Source of the DNA: Perkinsus olseni
Taxonomy: Eukaryota; Perkinsozoa; Perkinsida; Perkinsidae
Assembly: GCA_013115135.1 (NCBI GenBank)
Contig: JABANP010000381.1
Span: 1-52,223 of the forward strand
Direction: 5' to 3'
Length of the DNA: 52,223 nucleotides
Positions 41,345 through 52,128 of this stretch are shown here, piece by piece. A program made the position numbers and the translations under genes. Below the pieces are notes generated by a model. That model was not told the origin of the DNA. It searched no databases and worked only from the letters and a program-made list of their open reading frames with translations. Every line of letters starts with the position of its first letter. The first letter of the stretch is position 1.

Positions 41345-44300
41345 ACCATTGGTAAGATAGCCTGCCTAGCGCCTCTGTCTTTCTCCCATTTCTGTGTTGA
41401 GGCCTTTGGCGGGACGAACTTCAGAACTGACTGTGAGTCCATCAACATCCCTTTTATCGTCACCCGCCGTGGCGAGCACCCCTGGCATGCAACTCTTACT
41501 CCGCGGTGGTAGCGTGTGGGACGAACTTCCAACACCGCGTGTGCACTTCAACTCCCCTCCGCTAGGGTTCTATTCCGAGACTAGCCCTCCGGTCTGGGAT
41601 CGCCGACCCGTGTCCCGAGACCGGAGAGCCTCAGCGGCTCCCTCTTCGCCTCCATGAAGGAAATAGAAGACTCTCCATCGCTGTACCGCTTCGGTGCGGC
41701 CAGTTCCAGGGAGATGATCTATATCTTTGACCCATAGGATGTGGTCTGGGCAACGGGAAACGTGAGGATAGGGACGACGCAGCCGTGAGCTCAGATAGCT
41801 GAGGGAGGATTATCGATCTCCCGATGCAGGGCATGCGTGTTTTCTCCGCGCGCAGTGGTGGATCACTCTCTTCCCCAAGCATCGGTACCTGCTGCACAAC
41901 CCTTGGTCGTAGCTCCATATGTGCTCGGACGGTTCCCGTAGACACACAAAGTGCAGAGTTGAAGGCACTGCGAGAAGTTTTGAAAGGGATCCTCGCTACC
42001 ATACAGCAGGGGGCTAGTTGGTGCAGATGATCTTTTCCTGGCGATGCGGCGCTCTCCCAACGAAGGTGCCGAAGTAGTCTCGTCCTTGGCTCGGGACTCT
42101 TCTACATGGATATGATGCTGGAAGGGCGGGCGCCTGTCGATCCAGACACATCGCAACCCTAACGACCTGGACAATGTCGATGGGTGTTTCTGATTCGGGA
42201 ACCCTACAAGGGACCGAGCCTGTTGTGACAACACCACCAAGGCGCACGGACCACGGGAAAGGGGCATCCGGTAGCAGACTTGCCACACAGTTAAATTCAT
42301 TCCGCCATGTCCACGGAGCATGTCCCCCTCACACTCTCTCACAGTAAGTGCTATCGCATGGGCTCCAATGGGAGCCTCATATCCACGCCAAGCATGATGC
42401 ACTCCCAGGTGCAGAGGCTGCTCTCAACGAGCACCTCCGACGGACGCAGGTCAAAAGACAATCAAGGGGCCCAGATGGGCAGCGATAGTGAGCGTCTCCC
42501 AAGTCGTTGTGTTTTTGTACTCGTGATGAGGAGCTGAGTCTCCAGATAGCGGGCCCACATTCCGCCTGAGAATGCACGATTGGTCTGATGATCTGAGCGG
42601 CATTTACCAAACATCTTTTCCCGCGAGATGAGTCCAAGCTAATGCACAGCATAGAGAGGAGGAGACGGGATGTGAGTCGCCCGCTGCCACGGAAGAAAGG
42701 CAGAGTTGAAGTATTCTGGCTCGCATAACTTGAGCTAGTATGACAAGTTACTCTGCGACGCGCCCGGTTCGTCGACGGTAGTGTGCGGTAGCTCGCATTG
42801 CAGTACCGTGCGAATTCGACAAGATGTGGTATTCACTCTAATAGATGCTCCTTCGGACTGTGAGGCCTCCCACCATCAAGGAGAGGACCGAGGCCGCGAA
42901 GGCTAGGAAACGCACGCAGCTCGGTCTACCAGATGACGCCGAAGTGAGCACACTTGAACATGTTGAGGCCTCCATCAGTGTCTTTCTGCCAAGTCGGGAG
43001 TTCCTTCGGGGGGCGGGTGCTCTCTCGAGCTAAGCGGCCACTGCCGTTAGTTGCTCGATCGGCTCAGGTTGTTGTGGACGACCGAATCTTCGGCGGTGAG
43101 CATCTGTTCGACAGAGCTCCAACTCCCAGGGTGGACCTTGATGTTCGCATCAGAGTCACACAGCTGGACGAAGGTGGATAATCTGTTCTGTTGTGGAAGC
43201 GCACAGATGAAGCGACTCACTCAGGCGAGATGAGGCGGAGAGAAGAGCGAGCTGCCAGAGCGCAGGAAATACTGGCGGCAATCAAGAAATGGCGACGGCC
43301 TGTAATCCTCGCGTAGCGATGCTATCGACACATCACCTACCGACGACAAGGAAAATGCGCCTGGCCGATTTCGCGAGAGAAGGATGCGCTCCGAGACCTC
43401 GACCGTGATACTTTTCACGTAGCTCTTAGTTGAGTCGCCCTGCATCTTATGCTGATGTCACTACTGGAGGCAAGGTTGATGAATCGCTCCAGCGGAGCTC
43501 TTTGGCCTGGGACACTAAGGTGAGGAGGATTTCGGGTGGGCGCGTAGGCATCTTGTTAGTAGTAGTGTGAAATGCCTGGTACGATCAATGAACTGATTCA
43601 GATCGAGCTGGCCGACAAGGTGATTATCCCGAAGGCAGTAGAGAGCGAGACGGTGGCGGACACTGCAGGTGGGGGTTAGAGTGTCCCTCGCCGTGGTGTG
43701 CGTCCTAGTCCCCGTCGGCTAGCAGGGACTAATGGCAAACCCGAAGCAGCGGGAGCCACAGCGGCTGTTGAAGAACTGGGGGCTTCCTCGGAGGGATCCC
43801 GAAGAGAGAGGAGGCCGAACCCGAAGGAACAGACCAAGGGGCAGAGACCAGACAAGCAGAGCCCCCGGGAGGACCTTGAGAAGGAAGGTCGCGCGGTGGA
43901 GCAGCAGCAGCCCACGGTTACCCGACGCCAGAGGCTTCGTCAGGAGAGGTGCAGCAGGGGCTGGTCTTGCTGGCTCCGGGAATAGCCGTCCGAGCACCGC
44001 TTAGTAGAATCGCAGTCGGTCCTGGCGACCACTGCGTCCGATGGCGAAGAGTTGTTGTGGATCGACGAGGTCACTCTGGAGGTGGTTACATTCAGGATGA
44101 GTATTCGTGTGCCACATCCTCCGGGTGGAAGTCGAGCCAAGCCCCACGCTTTTGCAACAAGTGCCTCGAGAGAAAGTACGGCTGAAGGCCCCGCTGCCGG
44201 GCCACGATGAGAAGAAGAAAATAAACGAAGTGAATGATCACGAGGGAATGAAGTAACTTCCTGTCATACCCTGACTTTTTCAAATAGTGCAGTCTGTTGT

Positions 44301-45201
44301 CTCAGGGGTATGCTACGTTACTCAGCAGCGACGATGGAGGTAAGGCAGTACTACCGTCGATGCCTGCAGTCCATCAGCCAAAGGATCGACAACGAGAACA
44401 AGCTAGTCCCGTCAAGGCTCCGCGCCGGACTCCCTGCGAATGGCGATCGCGACGGTATGCTCGACGCTCGGGAATTGCCATGTCCGGCATGTCCGTTTTT
44501 CCTCTTGGCAGAGCACGACAAGTTCGTCAGCAGATTGACGAAGAAGTGGGCGTCGGCGGATCTGTTGCGAAAACGACATTTGCATTTGAAAGATTGGTCA
44601 GAGTTGTGAGGTTGATGGTTCTGTGTTGCGTTCCTCGAGTTCCGGGGTTCCGTCCTCCCCTTTTACGAGTTGAACACATGCGAGCGAACCTGGCCGGCGC
44701 CTGCCTGATTCGTAACTGGAGTTCTGGCTGTTGAGAGCATTCAATGCTATGAACTGGTTTCATATTGGGATGAAGTATTGTTGAGGGGGTGATTCCCAAT
44801 TGTACGATCTCATTGTGGCTCTCTGGCAACATCATTGACGAGACCGTAAAGGGCAGTGGCGGAATCGTTGCAGTTTGGTCAGGGGACACGGAAGGCTCGC
44901 ATGATCAACAGATCCACGAAGCTTCTCTCGCCTGGAAGATCTCCCAAACGAACGCGACACAAGAAGGGCAGCCAACTGCCAATAGCATGAGGTTACGAGT
45001 CCTCTCCGGTTCCTAAATCTGTGTCCGTGAAAGAGGTCGACGCCGGACACTCGCAGGAACGCAAAAATAAGTGTCGAATGGAAACAGTATGGCTATTATA
45101 AAAATGGAGCCCTGCGCTTCCCAGTGACTGAGATCGGCGCGCCCGAGACGCCGCGGAACCCTGAAATACCGGTGCTGCTGGTGGCGGCCCGGGATAGAGT
45201 C
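41345..45201 (+). CDS. Unrecognised multi-exon gene (exon set tentative)
   Basis: Exon-like segments in one direction with good splice sites. They include 'FGGTNFRTDCESINIPFIVT' (about 41405-41465), 'LFASMKEIEDSPSLYRFGAA' (about 41644-41703), 'ALREVLKGILATIQQ' (about 41968-42010), and 'VRPPTIKERTEAAKARKRTQ' (about 42855-42914) ending at a GTGAGC. 'VVVDDRIFGGEHLFDRAPTP' and 'VDLDVRIRVTQLDE' (43068-43169) follow, then 'EMRRREERAARAQEILAAIK', 'ELIQIELADKVIIPKAVESE', 'ELLWIDEVTLEVVTFRMSI' and 'GALRFPVTEIGAPETPRNPE', with a stop at 45199-45201. Beta-strand-rich pieces joined by charged helices recall large axonemal/MSP-type proteins, but nothing diagnostic is seen. It may be more than one gene. 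Start unknown. Confidence 0.35.
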
Positions 45202-45278
45202 TGAGGAGTCAACATAGATTGCACTATGAATCACGGTTGCGATGACGTTATACAACGGAAGGAGGCTCCTTCAAGGAG

Positions 45279-46290
45279 CTAGCGAGCTACCTGTGGCGTG
45301 CTGCTGGCACGAGTGGTGATCTCAGACTGCCGGCAGATGCCTTCCATTACTTCTTGTAGTTCACCCACCTGGGCTACTCGAGTCTTCGCAGCAGCGATTC
45401 TGAACGAGATTCATGATTGCTGAGCTACTAAGCTAGACAGAGTTTGTGTGACTAGCCCAAGAATGGAAGATTCTCATGCTCCTGCGGGGGCTTGGCCTGT
45501 CAACACTCCGACCTGCTCAAGGTGTCCCTGTATTCCGTCCGGGTTTCGATATACAATTTGAGGAGATCCTCATACCGCTGTTTCAGCTGAACATACTGGG
45601 CGATCTGACGACGAGCTCGGTTGGCGCCACGCGAACCATGACGGGGATCTCGCCACCTCAGGATATCGTGCCTTCAGCGCTCGAAGCTTCTCTCCAACGA
45701 CTGAAATGAGAGGAGGAATCCATAAGGCGTATACGGCGAACCTCTGTACGTGAACACGCCTCCTATTTCGTTCCAAGTTTCGTAAGGTGCGGTACTGGAG
45801 TTTTCATCAAAACCGATTATGAAGGCACCCTTCTTGAGTGCGAATTGAAGGGAAGCTGCGTTTGATTCCAGCGCTGTTGATATTTCTTCTCCGCGAGGTG
45901 TTCAACACTTTCCGAGGAAAATTCGTCTCCGGCCTGTTCAGATTGCGCTTCGCGAGTGCATGAGGGGCGGGGTACCTACTTTCTTTCTTGACCATTGTTT
46001 TCTGACTGGCAACAAGCCTCTGTTGCAGGTGGAATCTTAGATAGCTCTCCCAGGCTTCGATGATCACACTCGGACTTGCCCCGATCAAACCAGACTGAGG
46101 CGTATCAGAGGTGCCTGTCTCGCGGTCAGCTGCCGATGCTTCCGACCGATTGGAGGTCTAGGCCTTGGTCGTCTGATACTCGTCGCGGTTGAGGGCCTCC
46201 TTGCAGAGCGACCAGTCGAACCTTACAGTATGGATCTTCGGGGAGGCGTGAAGTATTCTACCCGGGAGTTGCCCTGTTCACAGGAAGGAC
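45279..46290 (-). CDS. Unrecognised coiled-coil protein
   Basis: Minus-strand exons, convergent with the gene to the left. 'PKIHTVRFDWSLCKEALNRD' (about 46190-46250), 'VIIEAWESYLRFHLQQRLVA' (about 46010-46070), 'AASLQFALKKGAFIIGFDEN' with 'YETWNEIGGVFTYRGSPYTP' (about 45720-45860), 'VQLKQRYEDLLKLYIETRTE' (about 45530-45600), and 'TRVAQVGELQEVMEGICRQS' (about 45310-45400) before TAG at 45279. Helical heptad character dominates the C-terminal half. No family was recognised and the N-terminus is not located. Confidence 0.42.
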
Positions 46291-46619
46291 ACCGGCCTGG
46301 CGTTCGGTAGAGTCCTTCGCCGTGAGTTTTACAGAATATGTGCGTACACGGACCGTCGTACACCAAAGCTCTGGTCGAGAGGACGTTTGAGCAACCACGC
46401 GCGTTGCCTACAGCCGGCAGGTCGTGAACCGATGGAGAAGGCGTATAATTGTAGGAGCGGTTTTCCTACAGTAGAACTGGGTACCCGTCGTGAAGCTGCT
46501 GGCTTGTTGTTGAGGGCCTCTAAGAGCCGCTGACATGGAATCCTGAGCGCTGGGTACAGCAAAGAGAACTCAGACCCTGGAGCCTCAGAGACAATTCTCT
46601 GATAAGGCTGTGTGTCGAA

Positions 46620-46800
46620 TCGCCGTATCGAAGAATGAGACACACAACGCGACTTCACGGGATTGTCAAAGACACGAATACCATTCAAGACAAACATTAT
46701 ACTAGGGTACCTCCTGGTACTCTTGCTCCGCACGGAGATGAAAGATGGCTCTCGGGAGGAGCGCTCAACGCGGTCTGCGAGTTGGGTCGGAAATGTAGAG
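46620..46800 (-). pseudogene. Relic of a DUF3431-like gene 3' end
   Basis: On the minus strand this reads 'SREPSFISVRSKSTRRYPSI' and 'MFVLNGIRVFDNPVK', a diverged copy of the last exon of the gene at 49874 ('EESFLPMRSNSSRRYPSI', 'MFDFDAIGFDD', 'NPVK'). The upstream domain blocks seen at 49.9-50.9 kb were not found here. It is probably a truncated duplicate within a local gene family. Confidence 0.5.
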
Positions 46801-47839
46801 TATCGCCATATCAAGTAAGATACTCTACTATTGTATCGCACTCGAGTCAAGTGTGGTATCGGAATCAATCCCGAGTCGACGACGACGTTGATAGGCCGCA
46901 GTCACGTTGGACGAGTTCACAAGGAAGAAGTGCGCCTTTGAGCTCAAGTGGCCACTCGATAAAATTGCGCTGAATCACTTCGGTTACACCCGAGTATACA
47001 GCGCGTAAGCGACAAAGCCACGCCGAAGCTCGAATAACAGTACTAGTATACAAATATGATGTCGTCAGCTGGATATTATAGACGTGGCCTCCAGCGTCAG
47101 ATCGCTAGCAGCAGCACTGCATACTCCACTTTGCATGAACGGGACAGACTGTGTTCGCGTCGTAGTACAATACCGCATGTCGCATGAACGGAGAGCGAGC
47201 CTCTATGACTAGCACTTCGCGCGGGCAAACTCATAGTTTGTCCCGGAATGGGGCAGGCCGTACACTGCGCTCCCTGCTGAGAACAGTCGGTTCGGCCGCC
47301 GCAGAAATGTGAAATTGACTCTTATGGATCTTATGGACGCTTCAAGGACAGCCCTGGTGACGGCGGGTTACATCGCGATTTTTCCTCCCCTACGATAGGG
47401 GCCCTATCGTGCTTGCACTTCAATGCAAAATTTCGCATGCTGTGGGAGCTCCCCACTGTAAGGAACCCCAATTAAAACCCGGTCTACCCTCTGTGAAAAT
47501 GGTAACGACCGCCCTGCTTGCTGCACGCATAGACTAAGCGAGCTAGCACATAGACAGGTGGATAAAGCTAATGGCAGGCATCAGTAGCTGCGAAATGATT
47601 TCCCAACCATCAAATACTGAGTGTGAATTGTTCAATGATATCCCATCCGTTGAATGGAGGCAGTAATAGAGACCGCTCATGGGGATGTTATATCTCAAGT
47701 ATAATACCATCACTTTATACCGCTCAATGAGAGCTGCTTAAGAGTTCGAATCACAACTGTCGGAAATACATCTGTCTGTTCTTCATGTCTTCTATCTAGG
47801 CGGTCTCAGTCTTATTTCAGAGTTGTTCTAGATCGAATA
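46801..47839. other. Intergenic region
   Basis: About 1 kb with no supported gene. It contains a palindrome at 47390-47408 and two loose copies of a GCATGAACGG motif near 47135 and 47183. A B-box-like GAGTTCGAATCAC lies at about 47743. Confidence 0.4.
47390..47408. repeat. Palindrome ACGATAGGG-G-CCCTATCGT
   Basis: Nine-bp perfect arms around a single G, in non-coding DNA. It could be a protein-binding site or a chance cruciform. Confidence 0.75.
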
Positions 47840-48260
47840 ATGGCCTCCTTTGAACTTATCTACAGCGTGATCTTTCTGATGGTGGTAGTCCTGGCTCGTC
47901 CCAGTCCCTCCGACTGGTACCTACTATAAGAACATCAATGCCCAGGGCACTATCTGTGTTCAACTCAGTTGGCCCTCTAGCCCACACGAGGATGTGATAC
48001 TAGGTGTGAAATGCGGACCACGCAGGCGCGAGAGCGAAGCCCTGACAGTGGATGAGCTGCGACCCTTCGTTTATAAACTTGATGTTCACAGTCAGCGAGA
48101 CTACAACGATTTCCGCCTTGGCGTAAACCAGAATTGTAACGGGTTGGTGAACATGAAGTACTTCGATTTGTTCGACTTCGAGTACACTCCGAGCTGCCAG
48201 ACTATAGAAACTCCGTTTGAAGAAACCCAGTACAAGTTGAGGCCCGGATCTTGCTGGTGA
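47840..48260 (+). pseudogene. Small secreted protein with a frame break
   Basis: 'MASFELIYSVIFLMVVVLA' is a strong signal peptide with cleavage after A-R-P. The body reads 'YYKNINAQGTICVQLSWPSS', 'VDELRPFVYKLDVHSQRDYN' and 'FDFEYTPSCQTIETPFEET', ending 'YKLRPGSCW' with the stop at 48258. The signal and body are in different frames: near 47914 one extra base separates P-S-D from G-T-Y-Y. No intron fits. Either an assembly indel or a recent pseudogene. Six cysteines or fewer; no known domain. Confidence 0.55.
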
Positions 48261-49873
48261 TAGGCTGCACATGGCATGAAAGCAGCTCACCTCGTCGAAG
48301 GGATTTATCCCAAATTGTATCAGTCGTATATGTTTTCGAACCACCGGGGTTCGGCGCGTTTGCTGGTAAGCGATACACTCAGCGGATACATGTTGCTTGA
48401 CCTATTTCAATTTGTATGAGTCGTATATGTTTTCGAACCAGCAGGGTTCGGCGCTTTCGTGTCAATGCGACACATTCAGCGCATACATCGTTTGATCTTT
48501 GCAAGTTAGCCACTCTTGCAGATCTTCCCGTTTGCCCGTATTGGGACGTGTAAGTGCTGTGCTTGCGTTATATCCAGTGGATCTAGCATCAGCTCATGTT
48601 CTCCCGGACTGACCCATCCTTATTGCCCATACACCGGGCCGAAGTATCGGTCGTAACCTATGGCCTTAGAACTTGAGAGTTACGGGTTCTGTCTTCCACT
48701 TCGTCATTTCGAAAGAATGCCACAGGCTTTCCTCCTGTGAGTCACGCTACGGTGATTCTCCGCATCCAGCCTTCTCACGTTCCAGCCAGAACTTGCAGGC
48801 CCTGAAATTCAGGGCGTTCCTTCGAATATGGAGTTCAACTTGTTGATTGTCCCAATGACCAGAGGTCCCCAAGGAAGCGCTGGAACGGGCATCAACACAA
48901 TGAACGGATTTTCGTGTGACACTCACGCGCGGCCGCATCTCCAATGGCGGCGACACTTTCGAATCGGCTCCTTCAAGAGTCTCCTCAAGACGCTCAAGTC
49001 TCGAGTAGCTGAGCTCAGAAGAAGATGCAAATCGCTACTTATCATCTTTGCTATGAATGTCAGAGCATGGAGTTGCGGCAGACAAGAAGTTTTACCAAGG
49101 TCCTTCGTTCAAGCCCTGCATTCATTACGGTGGATCATGACAGTCTCCTCGTGAATCATTCATAGCGTCTCGCGCGCTCCCGGTATTCGGTAGTCCCAGT
49201 GTTGAGGCCCTGGAGAGCTGAAATCTCCACCCGAGCATTATCATAACTTTGGTCTGCGATGACTCCCCATGTCTGCGCGCAAGCCACCCGGAGCGTCGCC
49301 CTGTACAAGGCACTCGCACTGGGTGCGGCGTGCGTTTCGGTCGAAAGATCCAACTTCGAATACGATAGACGCACCGAGACGATGAAGTTCCCAGTAGTAG
49401 AGCTACCAGTAGTGCTGCTGTGGGTCACTCAACCCAACCCAACGGGCAGGTCGGCACGTATGCCTGATCCCCAGGCTGGTGCAACCAACCGTTACGTGGT
49501 GTACCTGTATGTACTGTGGACGGACACCACAGTCCGCCCGTAGTGCTCGATCCTTCCAGGCCATTTTTACCGTTATCCTCGTTGCACGACTAGACTAGAA
49601 AGGCTTCTGAAAGTCCATCAGGAATTACAGGAGGCCAATTCCTAGCGTGGATATTCGACACCTAGAATACGCTAGCGGCTATTAGCTTATGCAGATTATT
49701 AGATACATTCAGATGGCGCAGATATCGGATACAGTCTTGGGAATTTCATCCCACAAAAGAACAGATGATCTGCCATGCTGCTGATTCGTAGCCGAGGGTC
49801 TCTTGATGCTGCTGAATAAAGCTCCCTAAGAGCTGAGTTCAGTCAAAAGGACTCAGGGAAGTACATTGGGGAA
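48261..49873. other. Intergenic region with a 97-bp tandem duplication
   Basis: About 1.6 kb. It contains the hairpin-bearing tandem duplication at 48315-48489. Overlapping ORFs on both strands around 49156-49543 (about 90 codons each) show no domain, and I cannot decide whether either is an exon. Confidence 0.4.
48315..48489. repeat. Tandem duplication (97-bp period) with conserved hairpin
   Basis: Copy A 48315-48392 and copy B 48412-48489 share GTCGTATATGTTTTCGAACC and the following GGTTCGGCGC. In each, CGAACC and GGTTCG form a 6-bp stem (48337-48353 and 48434-48450), with loops that differ: ACCGG versus AGCAG. Preservation of the stem while the loop changes suggests an RNA or DNA structure. 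Confidence 0.7.
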
Positions 49874-51175
49874 TTAGGTGTACAACGCAACTTTTACAGG
49901 ATTGTATGCAGAGTCATCGAAACCGATAGCATCGAAGTCAAACATGATACTCGGGTATCTTCGGCTACTATTGCTGCGCATGGGCAGGAAAGATTCCTCA
50001 TCGGACATTCTCAAAAAGATGGGCAACCTCGGGTCTTCACTTCTCAATGGCAGGTCGGCGGGCTCCCCGAAAATGACATGCCAGAGCTGCTCGAGCCACA
50101 GGCAGTGGGTGGACTGCCCTGGCCATAAAAAGCATCTGTCGCTTGGCACCGCCGAGTTGCTGAGCACATCTTCGTACATCGCCCGGAGACTGACTTTTGG
50201 CACTTGAGCGATTCGGTCACGAGACACGATGAACTGGGCGCAGCAGTAGGTAGAGACCACCCCTCAGCGTGGAGAGAATATCTATGCACCAGCCAGGACC
50301 GACAAGAGCTTTCCGACACAACTTGTCGGAGGTCACCCAAGTGCAGGAATGGCAAGGAATAAGTGCCGACGGCGATAGACTGCATCACCATCGGAAGGAG
50401 GCCCCTCGGGGAGTGGTTCAAAGCGTCGCCTTGCAGGAACATCGTATGGTTTGATGCTGAGTCATCGTGCACTTCTAGCAGATAATGGAGGTACGCTGAG
50501 CATTCATCAGTGGTGTAGTTGGGAGTATCACGTAGGTCGATGACGTGCCATTGTTCGTAGTCGGGCAGGCCTTGGCGCTGGAGCTCTCCTTCGGGGTCAT
50601 CGTAGCACTTCGAGTAGAGGAATCTGAGAAGTGACTTTCAGGCGGATGTGGTTTCGATGCGGCATGGACGTTTTATTAAAACGTCATTAAAACGGTTTTA
50701 GACCCGGCTCCCGGCAGTCTCTTACGAGACTCGAAGGCGCTTGTTCGGACCCGGCGGCACGTACACCCTCACGCTGTGCCGTTGCATGATTCCTGTCAGT
50801 TTCGTTAGCCAGGTTAAATCCTCACGGCACCAGGCAACCACGACGTCAAGTGTGAGACTCCCTGCACTGGCCGAATGCCCAGTGGACACCAACGCAGTGG
50901 CGGTGTGTTCGAGGGCTTCATCAAGGGGCCAGGTCGACCTCCAATGCTGCCATGTGGGAGATGTCTCGGCTAGCTCCAGCATCTACGAATAGGGAAGCTG
51001 TGACGCGCTGGCTACGGACTGATTCCGGATGGAACCCTCTCACGTGTTTGATGAGAATCAAACTTACACTGCGGATGGGCGCTTCGCCCGTTTCGACTGA
51101 GATGCCGAATCCCGACTCGAGGATAATGCTGAGTGATGGCTGAGCGGTTCGTATCGCTACAGCAGGGCCGGCCAA
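49874..51175 (-). CDS. DUF3431-like protein
   Basis: Minus-strand exons. 'VSLILIKHVRGFHPESV' (about 51020-51070) and 'LTLDVVVAWCREDLTWL' (about 50810-50860) resemble the N-terminal strand of DUF3431 (V-V-x-x-x-x-E-D-x-x-W-L). Next come 'FLYSKCYDDPEGELQRQG' and 'DECSAYLHYLLEVHDDSASN', 'HTMFLQGDALNHSPRG', which carry the family's Y-L-x-x-I/L and F-L-Q-G-D-x-x-x-H signature. Then 'FIVSRDRIAQVPKVSLRAMY' and 'EQLWHVIFGEPADLP', matching its C-terminal V-S-R-x-R-I and W-H-x-I-F-G block, and a stop at 49874. DUF3431 proteins are often likened to glycosyltransferases, but no activity is assigned here. The start ATG at 51175 is tentative. An intron around 50600-50720 contains two palindromes. Confidence 0.68.
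50667..50700. repeat. Two adjacent A/T palindromes in an intron
   Basis: GACGTTTTA-T-TAAAACGTC (50667-50685) is a perfect 9+1+9 palindrome, directly followed by TAAAAC-G-GTTTTA (50688-50700), 6+1+6. The two share the TAAAACG core, giving three copies of it in 34 nt, within an intron of the DUF3431-like gene. Confidence 0.8.
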
Positions 51176-51413
51176 GTATGCGTGTATCTGATCCGTGTTG
51201 CCATCGCAGCCGACTCGTTAGGTCACCCGCGAGCCTCAACGCTACAGCACCACCGAAGCGTGCGTTGGTCGAACGAGGTTGATTATCAATGTCTTAGTTG
51301 TTATGTAGTTGTGAAGTGCACAAGTATGGAACCTTAGCTCAGGTTGACACTAGTGAGTGCTACTGAGGGTAGAACTTCAAAATTTCATTAACCATCTGCA
51401 TCTTGAGCTGAGC
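51176..51413. other. Spacer between minus-strand genes
   Basis: About 240 nt upstream of the DUF3431-like gene. No element recognised. Confidence 0.3.
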
Positions 51414-52128
51414 TCAATGAGCTCCCACGGTTAACATCGTTCTAACGAAAGGGCATTCCCAGAGGTCAATACCGAGTCTTACTTCGAGTGCCATCAAAGC
51501 GCTTATCATCATCATTGGAGGGCATTCTCGGGCGAAGACCGCGACCCAGTCATGCCCGAACATTGAAAGCAGCCCAACGAGGTCGAGGGGAGGTGGCGAC
51601 GACCTCTCTGTCGAGTGATAGAATCTGATTCGGCAGGTCCAGGCGGATTGGTTGATTCGACGTTCGGATGCCACGCATGGAGCTCAATTGCACAGCAGGT
51701 CACCGCTACACAGGGCCTACATCGGCAAGAGTCTAGCTAAGCCGGAATCGACGTTTTACTATGAGCTCATACACGCATGGAGCTTGGGTTGAGGTTCTAT
51801 TCACGTCGAGCAAAGGCCCCACCGGGTCATCTTTCTCTGGAGGTTCGGCAGCACTGATCGTTATGTCGTGACAGATATCGGCGTCCTCACACAAGGAGTA
51901 GTCCAACTTGTACGTGTAAAAGCACGCCTGAAGAATAGTTCTAGAGTTCTCGTCAAACTGGCGTGCGACGGTTGCGAGCAATTGGTGTACCTCTGCCATC
52001 GCCTTGAATCCTGGGCCTGCGGAGGCTGATGCCTCGCCAGGCGAAGGGAGCACCTTCCCTAGCACGGTGTAATGCGTGGACGGTGAGAAGGATAGCCATA
52101 CAGGAACAGCAAGTTTAGTCAATAACAT
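51414..52128 (-). CDS. Unrecognised protein with hydrophobic N-terminus
   Basis: The start at 52128 gives 'MLLTKLAVPVWLSFSPSTHY', signal-peptide-like, followed by 'FKAMAEVHQLLATVARQFDE' and 'FYTYKLDYSLCEDADICHD'. A second exon appears to be 'LDLVGLLSMFGHDWVAVFAR' with 'ALMALEVRLGIDLWECPFVR', stopping at 51414. The intron between (about 51600-51760) has plausible but not unique sites. No family was recognised. The possibility that it is the 5' part of the neighbouring DUF3431-like gene cannot be excluded, though an in-frame stop at 51414 argues against it. Confidence 0.42.

Noticed and set aside
49156..49543. Overlapping 90-codon ORFs on both strands
   Set aside because: Both look protein-like but no domain or splice context decides between them; not supportable as genes.
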